A stretch of DNA of 64,000 nucleotides from Bacteroidia bacterium (GTDB lineage Bacteria; Bacteroidota; Bacteroidia; SpSt-205): assembly GCA_026003215.1 (NCBI GenBank), contig BPGV01000001.1, positions 1,703,729 to 1,767,728 of the forward strand, in the 5' to 3' direction. Position numbers and translations under genes: made by a program. The first letter of the stretch is position 1. Every line of letters starts with the position of its first letter. The notes under the pieces were generated by a model. It saw nothing but the letters and a program-made list of their open reading frames with translations. It was not told where the DNA came from and did no database searches. This document shows positions 46,497-54,614 of this stretch, one piece after another.

Positions 46497-47369
46497 TTAG
46501 CCGAGGTATTGGCGGAGGGGTTCCAGCACAGTGGGATTGCTGCGGAGCTTGCGTATAGCTTTTTCTTTGATTTGCCGTACCCGTTCTCGGGTCAGGCCGA
46601 GCTTCTCCGCAATCTCCTCCATGGTCATAGGGTAACGTTGGTCTATGCCGAAGTGCATGCGCAGGATTTGCGCTTCGCGTTCCTCCAAGGTAGCCAAGGC
46701 CTTGCTAATCTCTTGGCGCAGACTTTCATACATCAGTACTTGGTCCGGCTGAGGAAGGTCGGTGTTTTCCAATACATCTATGAAGCGGGTATCCTCGCCT
46801 GGGGCGATGGGGGAGTCCAGCGAGACATGGCGTCCGGATTGCCGCATGATCTCGGCGATTTCCTCGGGGGAGAGGGTGCCATTCATAGCTTCGGCAATCT
46901 CTTCGGGGGAAGGTTCGCGTTCGTATTCTTGTTCTAAGCGGGCAAAGACTTTATTGATTTTATTGAGGGCACCGACCCGGTTGAGGGGGAGGCGCACGAT
47001 GCGGCTTTGTTCGGCCAGGGCTTGGAGGATGCTCTGGCGTATCCACCACACGGCATAGGAGATAAACTTGAAGCCGCGGGTTTCGTCAAACCGCTTAGCG
47101 GCTTTGATAAGGCCGAGGTTCCCCTCACTGATGAGGTCCGTCAAGGGTAGCCCTTGATTTTGGTACTGCTTGGCTACGGAGACGACGAAGCGGAGGTTGG
47201 CTTTGACGAGCTTTTCTAAGGCTTCTTCATCGCCTTGGCGGATGCGTCGGGCCAGTTCCGCTTCTTCGTCCATGGAGAGGAGGGGTACTTTCCCTATCTC
47301 TTGCAAGTACTTGTCTAACGACTGGGACTCCCGATTGGTAATCTGCTTCTGAATCTTCAGCTGCCGCAT
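46497..47369 (-). CDS. rpoD: primary RNA polymerase sigma factor, Bacteroidota type
   Basis: A 290-residue housekeeping sigma factor in the short form without region 1.1 and the long spacer, as in all Bacteroidota. Regions 1.2 ([18 protein letters not shown]), 2 ([20 protein letters not shown], then [15 protein letters not shown]), 3 and 4.2 ([17 protein letters not shown]) are intact. The start at MRQLKI is the conserved family start. This factor reads the TAnnTTTG promoters seen throughout the window. Confidence 0.96.
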   Translation of the reverse strand: MRQLKIQKQITNRESQSLDKYLQEIGKVPLLSMDEEAELARRIRQGDEEALEKLVKANLRFVVSVAKQYQNQGLPLTDLISEGNLGLIKAAKRFDETRGFKFISYAVWWIRQSILQALAEQSRIVRLPLNRVGALNKINKVFARLEQEYEREPSPEEIAEAMNGTLSPEEIAEIMRQSGRHVSLDSPIAPGEDTRFIDVLENTDLPQPDQVLMYESLRQEISKALATLEEREAQILRMHFGIDQRYPMTMEEIAEKLGLTRERVRQIKEKAIRKLRSNPTVLEPLRQYLG

Positions 47370-47436
47370 TCCCATAGCTCCAAAATGGATGTATACGATT
47401 TACAAGCGGAAAAAGTTGCACGCACTTAGGTAAGCC

Positions 47437-48693
47437 TCAGGGCTGGGGAGTAGCTGGGCGGATGAGCTTACCTTCGGGGGTAGAAAGAAAGTCCGGTATG
47501 GTATCCAGCCGTACCCGCTGTTGGTCTGATTGGCAATCTACATCTATCTTAAACTCGGTATAAAACACGGTGGGCAGCGGTACGGGTTTATATTTCATGC
47601 CGGTGAGGACTTGGGGGGTAGCGATTTCTACGTCGGGGCGATTGGCTCGGAGGATGCGATAGCCGCGTACATTGCCTTGGGGGTCAATCGCTACTTCTAA
47701 GAGGACGTGAACGAGCCCGCATACCCCGCGTTTTCGGTATTCTTGTTTGAGGTAGAGGGCCTTGGCTACAGGGCCGTTGATGTAATCGGGCTCGCTAAAG
47801 CGGGGCCCGCTGGTATTGACAAAGGAGTTTAGGTGGTCGCTGGGGGGGCGTTTTTCGCCGGTACTTTGGTATTTCTTAGGTACGGAGACGGGAAGCGGCT
47901 TAGGGACGGAATCGGAGGGTAAGCTACCTAAGACGGCTGGCGGGTTAGGGGGATGGGCTTCTTTGGGGGGTTCTTTGCCGGGCTGGTAGCCTTTTCGGGC
48001 GGGTTCGGTGGAGACTCGGCCAGAGGTAGGGGGTTCCTTGGGGGGGGGTGGGCTTTTGCGTTCAGCAGGCGGGGCAGGCTCGGTCTTTTTAGGTTGGGGG
48101 GCAGGCTTAGGGGGCTCTTCGGCCTTCGGTGCCGGTGTGGAAGGGATGGGCTTTTCTTGGGGTTCCGTTTTACCGGGCAAGGAAGGGGTCACAGGAATGG
48201 GTTTAGGCTCGGGGGCCGGGGAAGGCGTCTTCTCGGGGGCAGGAGCGGGGGGAGCGGCTTGAGCTACAGGAGCTACAGGCTGCCCCGCTGAAGGCGTGGG
48301 AATAGGCTTATACACATTATCTTGGTCTGTACCCTTACACGCTTCGCTTAAGCGGAACTCATAGTATAACGGTCGGGTCGAGCGGAAGTTTTCTACTTTC
48401 CAGCGCAGCGGCATAAGAATGTCTCGGAGAGACTGCTTGTAGCAGTCATTGCGGCCTGTCATCGCTCGTACATTTTCTACGGTACCCTCGGGGGTGATGC
48501 GCAGCTCTACATAAATATTATCTACGCCGCAGCAAGTAGTATGGGCACGTAGCTGGCTGAGTACATAATCGGCGAGGGTAGTACGGCCATCTTCAAAGGT
48601 AAAAGTGAGGGGATCTACACGCTGTTGGGCAATGTTTATAGGTTGGGCCCAAGCAAGGGTCACGAGCGACCAGGCCCAGCGAAAACTTCGCAT
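47437..48693 (-). CDS. secreted protein with two TonB_C-like domains around a proline-rich linker
   Basis: A 418-residue protein. A cleavable signal peptide (MRSFRWAWSLVTLAWAQ) leads to a first TonB_C-like domain (VELRITPEGTVENVRAM, residues ~45-110), then a ~140-residue Pro/Lys/Glu linker, then a second TonB_C-like domain (LLEVAIDPQGNVRGYRI, residues ~290-390). Unlike TonB it lacks a lasting membrane anchor, so energy transduction is doubtful; a soluble periplasmic binding role is an alternative. The ATG is fixed by TACCTTTG 4 nt upstream; an earlier in-frame ATG at 48879 lies in the opposite gene. Divergent from the terB-like gene. Confidence 0.75.
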   Translation of the reverse strand: MRSFRWAWSLVTLAWAQPINIAQQRVDPLTFTFEDGRTTLADYVLSQLRAHTTCCGVDNIYVELRITPEGTVENVRAMTGRNDCYKQSLRDILMPLRWKVENFRSTRPLYYEFRLSEACKGTDQDNVYKPIPTPSAGQPVAPVAQAAPPAPAPEKTPSPAPEPKPIPVTPSLPGKTEPQEKPIPSTPAPKAEEPPKPAPQPKKTEPAPPAERKSPPPPKEPPTSGRVSTEPARKGYQPGKEPPKEAHPPNPPAVLGSLPSDSVPKPLPVSVPKKYQSTGEKRPPSDHLNSFVNTSGPRFSEPDYINGPVAKALYLKQEYRKRGVCGLVHVLLEVAIDPQGNVRGYRILRANRPDVEIATPQVLTGMKYKPVPLPTVFYTEFKIDVDCQSDQQRVRLDTIPDFLSTPEGKLIRPATPQP

Positions 48694-48697
48694 ACGA

Positions 48698-48705
48698 CAA
48701 AGGTA
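48698..48705 (-). promoter_or_regulatory. -7 element TACCTTTG for the TonB_C-like gene
   Basis: A perfect TAnnTTTG box 4 nt before the ATG at 48693, in a 36-bp divergent promoter region. Confidence 0.6.
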
Positions 48706-48717
48706 GGTTTTTTCCTG

Positions 48718-48725
48718 TACCTTCG
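48718..48725 (+). promoter_or_regulatory. -7-like element TACCTTCG for the terB-like-yceD-rpmF-plsX-fabH run
   Basis: A one-base variant of the consensus 4 nt before the ATG at 48730. Confidence 0.45.
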
Positions 48726-48729
48726 CGCC

Positions 48730-49107
48730 ATGCTTACCAGCCGTCGCTTTTGGGATGGGATAGGCGGGCTGGCATACGCCTTTGCTAAGGCAGATGGGGC
48801 TATCGCAGAAGAGGAGATGCAAACGTTCGCTAATCGTGTGGAAGAAGCTTTCCGAGCTATCCCGACTAACTTTCCTCATCGTGCTGAGGCTGTCTTACAG
48901 CTTTTTCATGCAATGTCCTATACGCCCGAGCAGGCCTATCAGGAAGCCCTGCAGCACCTCGCCAGCGTAAGAGAAGAAGTACGGCATTACCGGTTTGACA
49001 TCCTTGATACTTTTCGTTCTGTCATCGCCGCGGATGGGCGAGTACATCCGTATGAAGCGGAGTTTCTGGAAAAGTTGGATAAAGATTTGCAGCGGATTAC
49101 AGAATGA
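48730..49107 (+). CDS. TerB-like helical protein
   Basis: A 125-residue protein resembling the TerB/DjlA-N helical fold: AYAFAKADGAIAEEEMQTFA near the start and FRSVIAADGRVHPYEAEFLE near the end give the paired D-G acidic helices of the family. No signal peptide or membrane helix is seen. It is the first gene of the run leading into yceD-rpmF-plsX-fabH, and its stop overlaps the next start as ATGA. TerB domains are linked to metal or stress sensing elsewhere; its role here is unknown. Confidence 0.72.
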   Translation: MLTSRRFWDGIGGLAYAFAKADGAIAEEEMQTFANRVEEAFRAIPTNFPHRAEAVLQLFHAMSYTPEQAYQEALQHLASVREEVRHYRFDILDTFRSVIAADGRVHPYEAEFLEKLDKDLQRITE

Positions 49108-49568
49108 AGTATGGCCTTTATGTGTCGCGGCTTCCTGCGGGAGAAAGTACCTGGGAGTGGGAAGTCGGCCCCGCTCTCTTAGAGAAAATAGGGGCGTCCT
49201 ATGACATAGCGGACCTATGGGTGCATATCCAAGTAGCTGTCCGTAAAGAAAGTCGCTACCTTCGGCTTTTCTTTTCCCTCAAAGGGTGGGTAAAAGTGCC
49301 GTGCGATAGAGGCTTAGAGATTATTGAGCTCCCCATAGAAGCGCAGCACGAGCAAATCTATGCGTGGGATTCTACTTACCTTCCGCCGGAGGATACAGAA
49401 GAGTTTTTTACCTTAGGTCCCAAAGAGGATTACATAGACCTGTCGCAAAGTTTTTATGATTACATAGGGTTAGCTATTCCGCGCAAGAGGGTGCGTCCTT
49501 CTTGTCCTGATGCAGCATGCCCGGCCTTTGTGTGGCAGTACCTGGAGGCAGGACCTGACGAGGGCTAA
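49104..49568 (+). CDS. yceD: YceD/DUF177 family protein
   Basis: A 154-residue protein of the family needed for 23S rRNA accumulation. Directly upstream of rpmF is its usual place. The typical core is visible as LRLFFSLKGWVKVPCDRGLE followed by the acidic DTEEFFTLGPKEDYIDLSQS. The usual second cysteine pair is present near the C-terminus (PSCPDAACPAF). The ATG overlaps the previous stop. Confidence 0.85.
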   Translation: MKYGLYVSRLPAGESTWEWEVGPALLEKIGASYDIADLWVHIQVAVRKESRYLRLFFSLKGWVKVPCDRGLEIIELPIEAQHEQIYAWDSTYLPPEDTEEFFTLGPKEDYIDLSQSFYDYIGLAIPRKRVRPSCPDAACPAFVWQYLEAGPDEG

Positions 49569-49576
49569 GTTTTTGT

Positions 49577-49584
49577 TACCTTTG
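49577..49584 (+). promoter_or_regulatory. -7 element TACCTTTG for rpmF-plsX-fabH
   Basis: A perfect TAnnTTTG box 7 nt before the rpmF ATG, giving this ribosomal and lipid block an internal promoter. Confidence 0.6.
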
Positions 49585-49591
49585 CGGCGCT

Positions 49592-49783
49592 ATGGCCAAT
49601 CCTAAACGAAAACACTCCAAGAGCCGCCGTGACAAGCGCCGTACCCATCACAAGCTGCCTACCCCCGCGTATTATATTGACCCGCAGAGTGGGGAGCCCA
49701 CCCTGTTTCACCGAGTGAATCTTGTCAGCGGTTATTATCGGGGTAAGAAAGTCCTCGCTACCGAAGAAGACAGCGAAGCCTAA
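49592..49783 (+). CDS. rpmF: 50S ribosomal protein L32
   Basis: A 63-residue ribosomal protein beginning MANPKRKHSKSRRDKRRTHH, the strongly conserved basic N-terminus of L32. The C-terminal zinc-ribbon cysteines are absent, as in zinc-independent forms. Its TAA overlaps the plsX ATG by one base. Confidence 0.95.
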   Translation: MANPKRKHSKSRRDKRRTHHKLPTPAYYIDPQSGEPTLFHRVNLVSGYYRGKKVLATEEDSEA

Positions 49784-50733
49784 TGCGCATAGGCATAGAC
49801 GCATTTGGGGGGGATTTCGCACCTACTAATCCCCTCCAGGGGGTCCTTCTGGCGTTGGCTGAGCTACCCGCCGCAGTGGAGGTGTGGCTGGTGGGCGAGG
49901 AAAAAGAAATCCAAAAAGTAGCGCAGCAGGTCGGCCTTCAGATTGCGCCGCCGGTATATATCTTGCCCGCTTCGGAAGTGATTGAGATGGATGAAAACCC
50001 CGCTCGCTCTATCGTACAAAAGCCTAACTCTTCTATCGTGGTCGGCATCCAGGCGCTCAAAGACGGTGGGATAGATGCTTTTATCAGTGCGGGCAATACA
50101 GGCGCTGTGGTGGCTGCTTCCGTACTCAAGTTAGGCAATCTGCCGGGGGTGTCTCGGCCTACGCTGGGGGCCTTTTATCCCTATGGCCAGAACCAGTACT
50201 CTCTTATCTGCGATGTGGGCGCCAATGTAGATTGTAAGCCAGAGCACCTGGTACAGTTTGCCCAGCTTGGCACCGTGTATATGCGTGAGGTGCTGGGTAT
50301 CCCTCAGCCGCGGGTGGCCCTCCTCAATATCGGTGAGGAGCCCAGCAAAGGAAACCTATTGGCGCAGCAGGCCTATGCGCTCCTCCAGCAGACCCCTGAT
50401 ATTCACTTTGTAGGTAATGCCGAAGGGCGAGTCCTCACCCAAGGCTTTGCCGATGTGTATGTGACCGATGGCTTCGTGGGGAATATCTTGCTCAAGTTTG
50501 GCGAGTCGTTATATGAACTTTTGCGAGAGAAAGTGCCCACCAATCCTATTTTGGAGCGGCTCAACTATGAGAATATAGGAGGGTTGCCTTTCTTGGGGGC
50601 TCAGGGCCATGTGATTATTGGCCATGGCATTTCCTCACCCAAAGCCTTTCGGAATATGATTCGCACGGCGGTCTCGGTGGTAGAAGCTCGACTTACCGAC
50701 AAGATCGCCGCAGCCTTCAAGGCCCATGCGTAG
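49783..50733 (+). CDS. plsX: phosphate acyltransferase PlsX
   Basis: A 316-residue enzyme that makes acyl-phosphate from acyl-ACP for phospholipid synthesis. Typical sequences are MRIGIDAFGGDFAP, ARSIVQKPNSSIVVG, ISAGNTGAVVA and YVTDGFVGNILLK. It lies between rpmF and fabH, overlapping fabH by 8 nt. This is the standard rpmF-plsX-fabH order. Confidence 0.95.
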   Translation: MRIGIDAFGGDFAPTNPLQGVLLALAELPAAVEVWLVGEEKEIQKVAQQVGLQIAPPVYILPASEVIEMDENPARSIVQKPNSSIVVGIQALKDGGIDAFISAGNTGAVVAASVLKLGNLPGVSRPTLGAFYPYGQNQYSLICDVGANVDCKPEHLVQFAQLGTVYMREVLGIPQPRVALLNIGEEPSKGNLLAQQAYALLQQTPDIHFVGNAEGRVLTQGFADVYVTDGFVGNILLKFGESLYELLREKVPTNPILERLNYENIGGLPFLGAQGHVIIGHGISSPKAFRNMIRTAVSVVEARLTDKIAAAFKAHA

Positions 50734-51706
50734 GGCTGCTATCACAGCCGTAGGGGCTTACCTCCCAGAAAAGCGTCTGACCAATGCAGACTTAGAGCGA
50801 CTCGTAGAGACCTCGGATGAGTGGATTTTAGAACGCACAGGCATCAAAGAGCGACGCATTCTCCCGCGTGGCAAAGGAAGCGCCTTTATGGCCACCGAAG
50901 CCGCTAAGGATGCGCTCCGCAAGCGCGGCCTTCCCCCCGAAGCGATTGATTTGGTAATAGTGGCTACAGTCACGCCTGAACACCCTTTCCCAGCTACAGC
51001 CAATATCGTCGCTGATGCTATAGGCGCGCGGCGCGCGTGGGGCTTTGATGTAGAAGCCGCCTGCAGTAGCTTTTTGTATGCCCTTAGTGTAGCTGCCGAC
51101 AGTATCGCCGCCGGCCGAGTAGAACGCGCCCTGGTGATTGGAAGCGACAAAATGTCCAGTATCATTGACTATCGGGACCGCGCTACGTGTGTGATATTTG
51201 GGGATGCGGCGGGAGCGGTTCTGTTAGAGCCGACCGAAGAAGAAGTAGGTGTGATGGATTATCTACACCAGGCCGATGGCAGCGGCTGTACATTCCTCCA
51301 CATGAAAGCCGGCGGTAGCGTCCTGCCCCCCTCTGTGCGTACGGTACGAAACCGTTTGCATTATGTCTATCAAGAAGGGCGGCAGGTCTTCAAACATGCC
51401 GTGGTGCAGATGGCCGCCGTTGCCGAAGCCCTCATGAAAAAACACAATCTCACCGCCGACGATATCGCTTTCTTTGTGCCCCATCAAGCAAACAAACGCA
51501 TCATAGAAGCCGCAGCTGAACGGTTACGCCTCCCTATGGAAAAGGTAATGATGAACATTGAGCGCTACGGTAATACAACTTCTGCGACTTTGCCGCTATG
51601 TCTGTACGATTACGAAGGTCAGCTCAAAAAGGGCGACAATTTAATTTTAGCCACCTTCGGCGGGGGCTTTACGTGGGGGGCGCTCTGGTTGCGCTGGGCC
51701 TATTAG
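50726..51706 (+). CDS. fabH: 3-oxoacyl-ACP synthase III (FabH)
   Basis: A 326-residue condensing enzyme that starts fatty acid synthesis from acyl-CoA and malonyl-ACP. The catalytic triad is visible: Cys in EAACSSFLYAL, His in FVPHQANKRII and Asn in ERYGNTTSAT. The N-terminal DEWILERTGIKERR is also diagnostic. Its end overlaps the next gene by about 34 nt. Confidence 0.96.
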   Translation: MRRAAITAVGAYLPEKRLTNADLERLVETSDEWILERTGIKERRILPRGKGSAFMATEAAKDALRKRGLPPEAIDLVIVATVTPEHPFPATANIVADAIGARRAWGFDVEAACSSFLYALSVAADSIAAGRVERALVIGSDKMSSIIDYRDRATCVIFGDAAGAVLLEPTEEEVGVMDYLHQADGSGCTFLHMKAGGSVLPPSVRTVRNRLHYVYQEGRQVFKHAVVQMAAVAEALMKKHNLTADDIAFFVPHQANKRIIEAAAERLRLPMEKVMMNIERYGNTTSATLPLCLYDYEGQLKKGDNLILATFGGGFTWGALWLRWAY

Positions 51707-52623
51707 GGGAATGTCGTTGGGATGATGATAGTGCTTACGCACCCCGACGCATAGGGGTATACTTGCGTACGGATAGCCTTTTATGGTGGGTGCCCGAAAG
51801 CGGAGCGCCTGTGCGTCTCCCGTATAAGGTGCGTTCCATAGTGCCCGCAGATAAAGAAATGGTCGCTTTGGCGTGGGGGGGGGATACGGTATATTTTTTC
51901 TCAGCCGGTGCGTTTTCTGCGCGGCGCAGTAGTCCTATCGCTGGGGGGGTATTGGCCTTAGCAAGTGTAGCGGTGGGCAAGTCGTTGTATATCTATGGGG
52001 TAGGTTCTGAGAGCGGCTGGTTGGGTTGGAGTCCGCGGCCCTCAGCTCCGCTGGAGGAGACCCCGGCTATTCCTACCTTGCGGGGGCAGAGGGTGGTAAG
52101 TGCCCCCAGTTTTGTAGGCATAGGGGACGGGAAGGAGCTGCGCTGTGTGCGGCCCGGCGAAAAGACCGCTTTCTGGCAAGGAACCCTCCCGGGCCCCATA
52201 GAAGCGCTTTGGACCGAATCTCCTACTGCGTTGGCCGGGGTATGGCGGGGACGCGATACGGTGTATGCTTTTAGCGCGCTCCCGCAGGCGGGTGTGGTGC
52301 AAATAGACACTGCCCGCCCGGCTCGGTATCGTCTCCGCGTGGCTTCTCCCTATCTCCAAAAGAACTTTGGCACGGAATACCTCGGGACGCTCTCGCTGCT
52401 ATGGGAAGGGCGCTTAGAAGAGGGCGGGCTTCCGCAAGTACAGAGTATAGCCGCCGATTTTTTGGGGGCTTGGGGCTACGTAGCGCAGAGAGACACGGTA
52501 TGGCTTTATCGCCTTCCTGAGGGGGTGGGACGCCGGCAGCCTTGTCTTACCGGCGTGTCTGCACGAGAAATAGAAGTGGTAGGCGTCTACCGCTACGGTT
52601 CAGCGGAGATAACGATGAGGTAG
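51673..52623 (+). CDS. hypothetical exported protein
   Basis: A 316-residue protein if read from the GTG at 51673; an in-frame ATG at 51598 is the alternative. The N-terminus (GGALVALGLLGECRW) is a signal-like segment ending in a cysteine, but the lipobox is not canonical. The rest is a repetitive beta-rich chain (DTVYFFSAG, LYIYGVG, DTVYAFSAL, DTVWLYRLP) suggesting a beta-propeller. A run of nine Gs lies at 51875-51883. Its 3' end overlaps the convergent DUF4270 gene by 31 bp. Function unknown. Confidence 0.62.
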   Translation: MGGALVALGLLGECRWDDDSAYAPRRIGVYLRTDSLLWWVPESGAPVRLPYKVRSIVPADKEMVALAWGGDTVYFFSAGAFSARRSSPIAGGVLALASVAVGKSLYIYGVGSESGWLGWSPRPSAPLEETPAIPTLRGQRVVSAPSFVGIGDGKELRCVRPGEKTAFWQGTLPGPIEALWTESPTALAGVWRGRDTVYAFSALPQAGVVQIDTARPARYRLRVASPYLQKNFGTEYLGTLSLLWEGRLEEGGLPQVQSIAADFLGAWGYVAQRDTVWLYRLPEGVGRRQPCLTGVSAREIEVVGVYRYGSAEITMR

Positions 52624-53834
52624 GGGGGGGTGCGGCTTTGTAAGCCGGCGGCTACCCACCGATGCAGGGTGTACGTACGCCCAGTCGTCCAGAGATAGAG
52701 CCACTGCGGAGGGGTTCGGCGGCCTAAGGCAACCTCTTGGATGGGCTGGGTGAGGTCCCATACCGCTGCTTCCCCGACAAACTCACCAAAGCCCCAGGCA
52801 GCGGTGGCGGCTTCTTCGGTGGTGTCCGCATACAAGGAAAAGCTATTGGGCCGAGGATAAAAAGCATTGAACGCCGCAGCGGTGCTACTATCGGAAGGCC
52901 ACAAGAGACGAGCGGAAAGGACAGGCCTGCGGGCAATCTGCTCCCAGCCCTGCACCGTGAAGGCAATCCCCACCGGCAAGCCCCCAGCTACCAAGAGCCG
53001 TTCCCGCCACAAGGTAGAGTCCTGCTCAAGCTGGTCCCGCAGGGGAAGCGGACCATTTACGGAGCGCACCAAGCGGTAGGCCCAAGTACACGTGTCCGTG
53101 ATATAGAAGTCGTAGCGTTGGGGGACTTCTTGGCCTTGGAGGCGCTCACGGTAATAAATCCGCAGAGCGGTAGAGGGGCTGCGCGGAAAGAGGGTATAGA
53201 CCGCTGCAGAAGCCCCTGCCTGAAAGGGTTCGGCGGTGATGTAGAGGCCCGGAAAAGCCGATTGGAAGGTGGCTTGATTAGCTAAGGCGCTTGAGGGCAG
53301 GGTGAGTATTTGCCGTCCGAGGCTGGTATCCAAAGCAAAGCGTACTACCCCCGCCGTGAAGGTCGTATAGGTGAGGGTATCTCGGCCCGGCAAGGTAAGG
53401 TTCTGCCCGTCGGTGGGGAAGGTAGCGTCTGGCGGATAAGAAGTGCCCGAGGTCAAAGGCTGCGTAAGGCGACTAACCTTGACTCTTAAAGGCGTACCGA
53501 TATTGCCATACGAGCTGGCGACAAAGAGCTCTAAGATGACTGAGTCTACCGCTACCAGTTCGGTGGCGTAAAACTGGACATTTTCTCCCCCTAAGGCAAA
53601 CTGGGTGGCCCAGCCTGCCTGCCATCGGCCCATAAGGGTGTCTTCGGTTTCGCCTATGAAGACAAAGGGAGCTTTCGTAGTAGAAGGAGGGGTAAGAAAG
53701 ACCTGCCGTATGGTACTCAGGCGGAGGGTATCTACCTGGGTGGGAGGAGGGGGGAAAACCGCTTCACCTCCCCGTTGGGGATTACGGCAAGCGATAGCCC
53801 ACAGCAGCAGGGCTACCCCTATAAACCTTTTCAA
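52593..53834 (-). CDS. DUF4270 family lipoprotein
   Basis: A 413-residue lipoprotein; the lipobox is LLLWAIAC with the Cys at residue 16. The DUF4270 pattern is seen in the region DSVILELFV and the C-terminal LYADTTEEAATAAWGF. The family occurs mainly in Bacteroidota next to glycogen synthase, exactly as here, but its function is unknown. The TTG start overlaps the TGA of the glycogen synthase gene as TTGA. Confidence 0.8.
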   Translation of the reverse strand: MKRFIGVALLLWAIACRNPQRGGEAVFPPPPTQVDTLRLSTIRQVFLTPPSTTKAPFVFIGETEDTLMGRWQAGWATQFALGGENVQFYATELVAVDSVILELFVASSYGNIGTPLRVKVSRLTQPLTSGTSYPPDATFPTDGQNLTLPGRDTLTYTTFTAGVVRFALDTSLGRQILTLPSSALANQATFQSAFPGLYITAEPFQAGASAAVYTLFPRSPSTALRIYYRERLQGQEVPQRYDFYITDTCTWAYRLVRSVNGPLPLRDQLEQDSTLWRERLLVAGGLPVGIAFTVQGWEQIARRPVLSARLLWPSDSSTAAAFNAFYPRPNSFSLYADTTEEAATAAWGFGEFVGEAAVWDLTQPIQEVALGRRTPPQWLYLWTTGRTYTLHRWVAAGLQSRTPPYLIVISAEP

Positions 53835-54577
53835 GCGAGGAGCTGTTGGTAGGACTCTATCCAGACTTCGGGGGTGGGGTCGCCTTCGTGAGTCTCGGCT
53901 ACCTGGCTACTTTCGGTCAAAAGTTTTTCGTAGGGGTCGCCCGCCAGCCGCTGAAAGACCTCATGCGCATAGCCATCTAAACGCGCCTTGTCCGGCAAAG
54001 AGGAAGAAAACTTGAACGAAGGGATTTCCGTCTCGTAGTGGGTAAAAAACAGCTTGGCCCCCCCAAAGAAAGGGTCCCGATGAAACTGGTATTTGAAGTA
54101 CAACGCTAAAAGACCCGTCATCCACCCATTACAGTGAATAATGTGCGGGGCCCAGCGAAGGGTCTTGAGCATAGCAATTACCCCTTTGCTGAAAAATATC
54201 ATACGCTCATCGTTGTCGGGATAAGGTTGATTCGTGTCGGGGTCCGTAAATATACCTTTTCGAGCCCAAAACTCGTGATTGTCTAAAAAATACACTTGTG
54301 TACGGGTGCCAGGGATGCTGGCGACTTTTACGTTGAGGGAATAGTCCATATTTCCCACGCGGATGGTGATGCCGGAGAGCCGTTTCACTTCGTGGAGGCG
54401 CCAGCGCCTGTCATCTATCAGACCGTATTTGGGCATGAGAATGCGCACATCGTATTGCTGAGATAACCGCCCGGGAAGCTGGGCAATATATTGGGCAGCA
54501 GGGGTCTCAGCCCAGAAAGGCTCGCATTCTGTGGTCACCAGGAGTACCCGCTGCCGCTCTTGATGATAGCCGCTCAT
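53831..54577 (-). CDS. glycogen/starch synthase, N-terminal GT5 domain only
   Basis: A 248-residue protein with the GT5 catalytic N-domain: VLLVTTECEPFWAETPAAQY, HIIHCNGWMTGLLALYFKY and the ARKGIFTDPDTN region. The usual C-terminal GT1 half is missing, as in the short Bacteroidota form found beside DUF4270. The start MSGYHQE follows TAACTTTG by 6 nt. It may make or prime alpha-glucan, but activity without the second domain is uncertain. Confidence 0.83.
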   Translation of the reverse strand: MSGYHQERQRVLLVTTECEPFWAETPAAQYIAQLPGRLSQQYDVRILMPKYGLIDDRRWRLHEVKRLSGITIRVGNMDYSLNVKVASIPGTRTQVYFLDNHEFWARKGIFTDPDTNQPYPDNDERMIFFSKGVIAMLKTLRWAPHIIHCNGWMTGLLALYFKYQFHRDPFFGGAKLFFTHYETEIPSFKFSSSLPDKARLDGYAHEVFQRLAGDPYEKLLTESSQVAETHEGDPTPEVWIESYQQLLA

Positions 54578-54583
54578 AATACG

Positions 54584-54591
54584 CAAAGTTA
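54584..54591 (-). promoter_or_regulatory. -7 element TAACTTTG for the glycogen synthase-DUF4270 pair
   Basis: A perfect TAnnTTTG box 6 nt before the ATG at 54577, in a 37-bp divergent region. Confidence 0.55.
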
Positions 54592-54614
54592 CGAAAAATG
54601 GGCAACTTTGGAGA

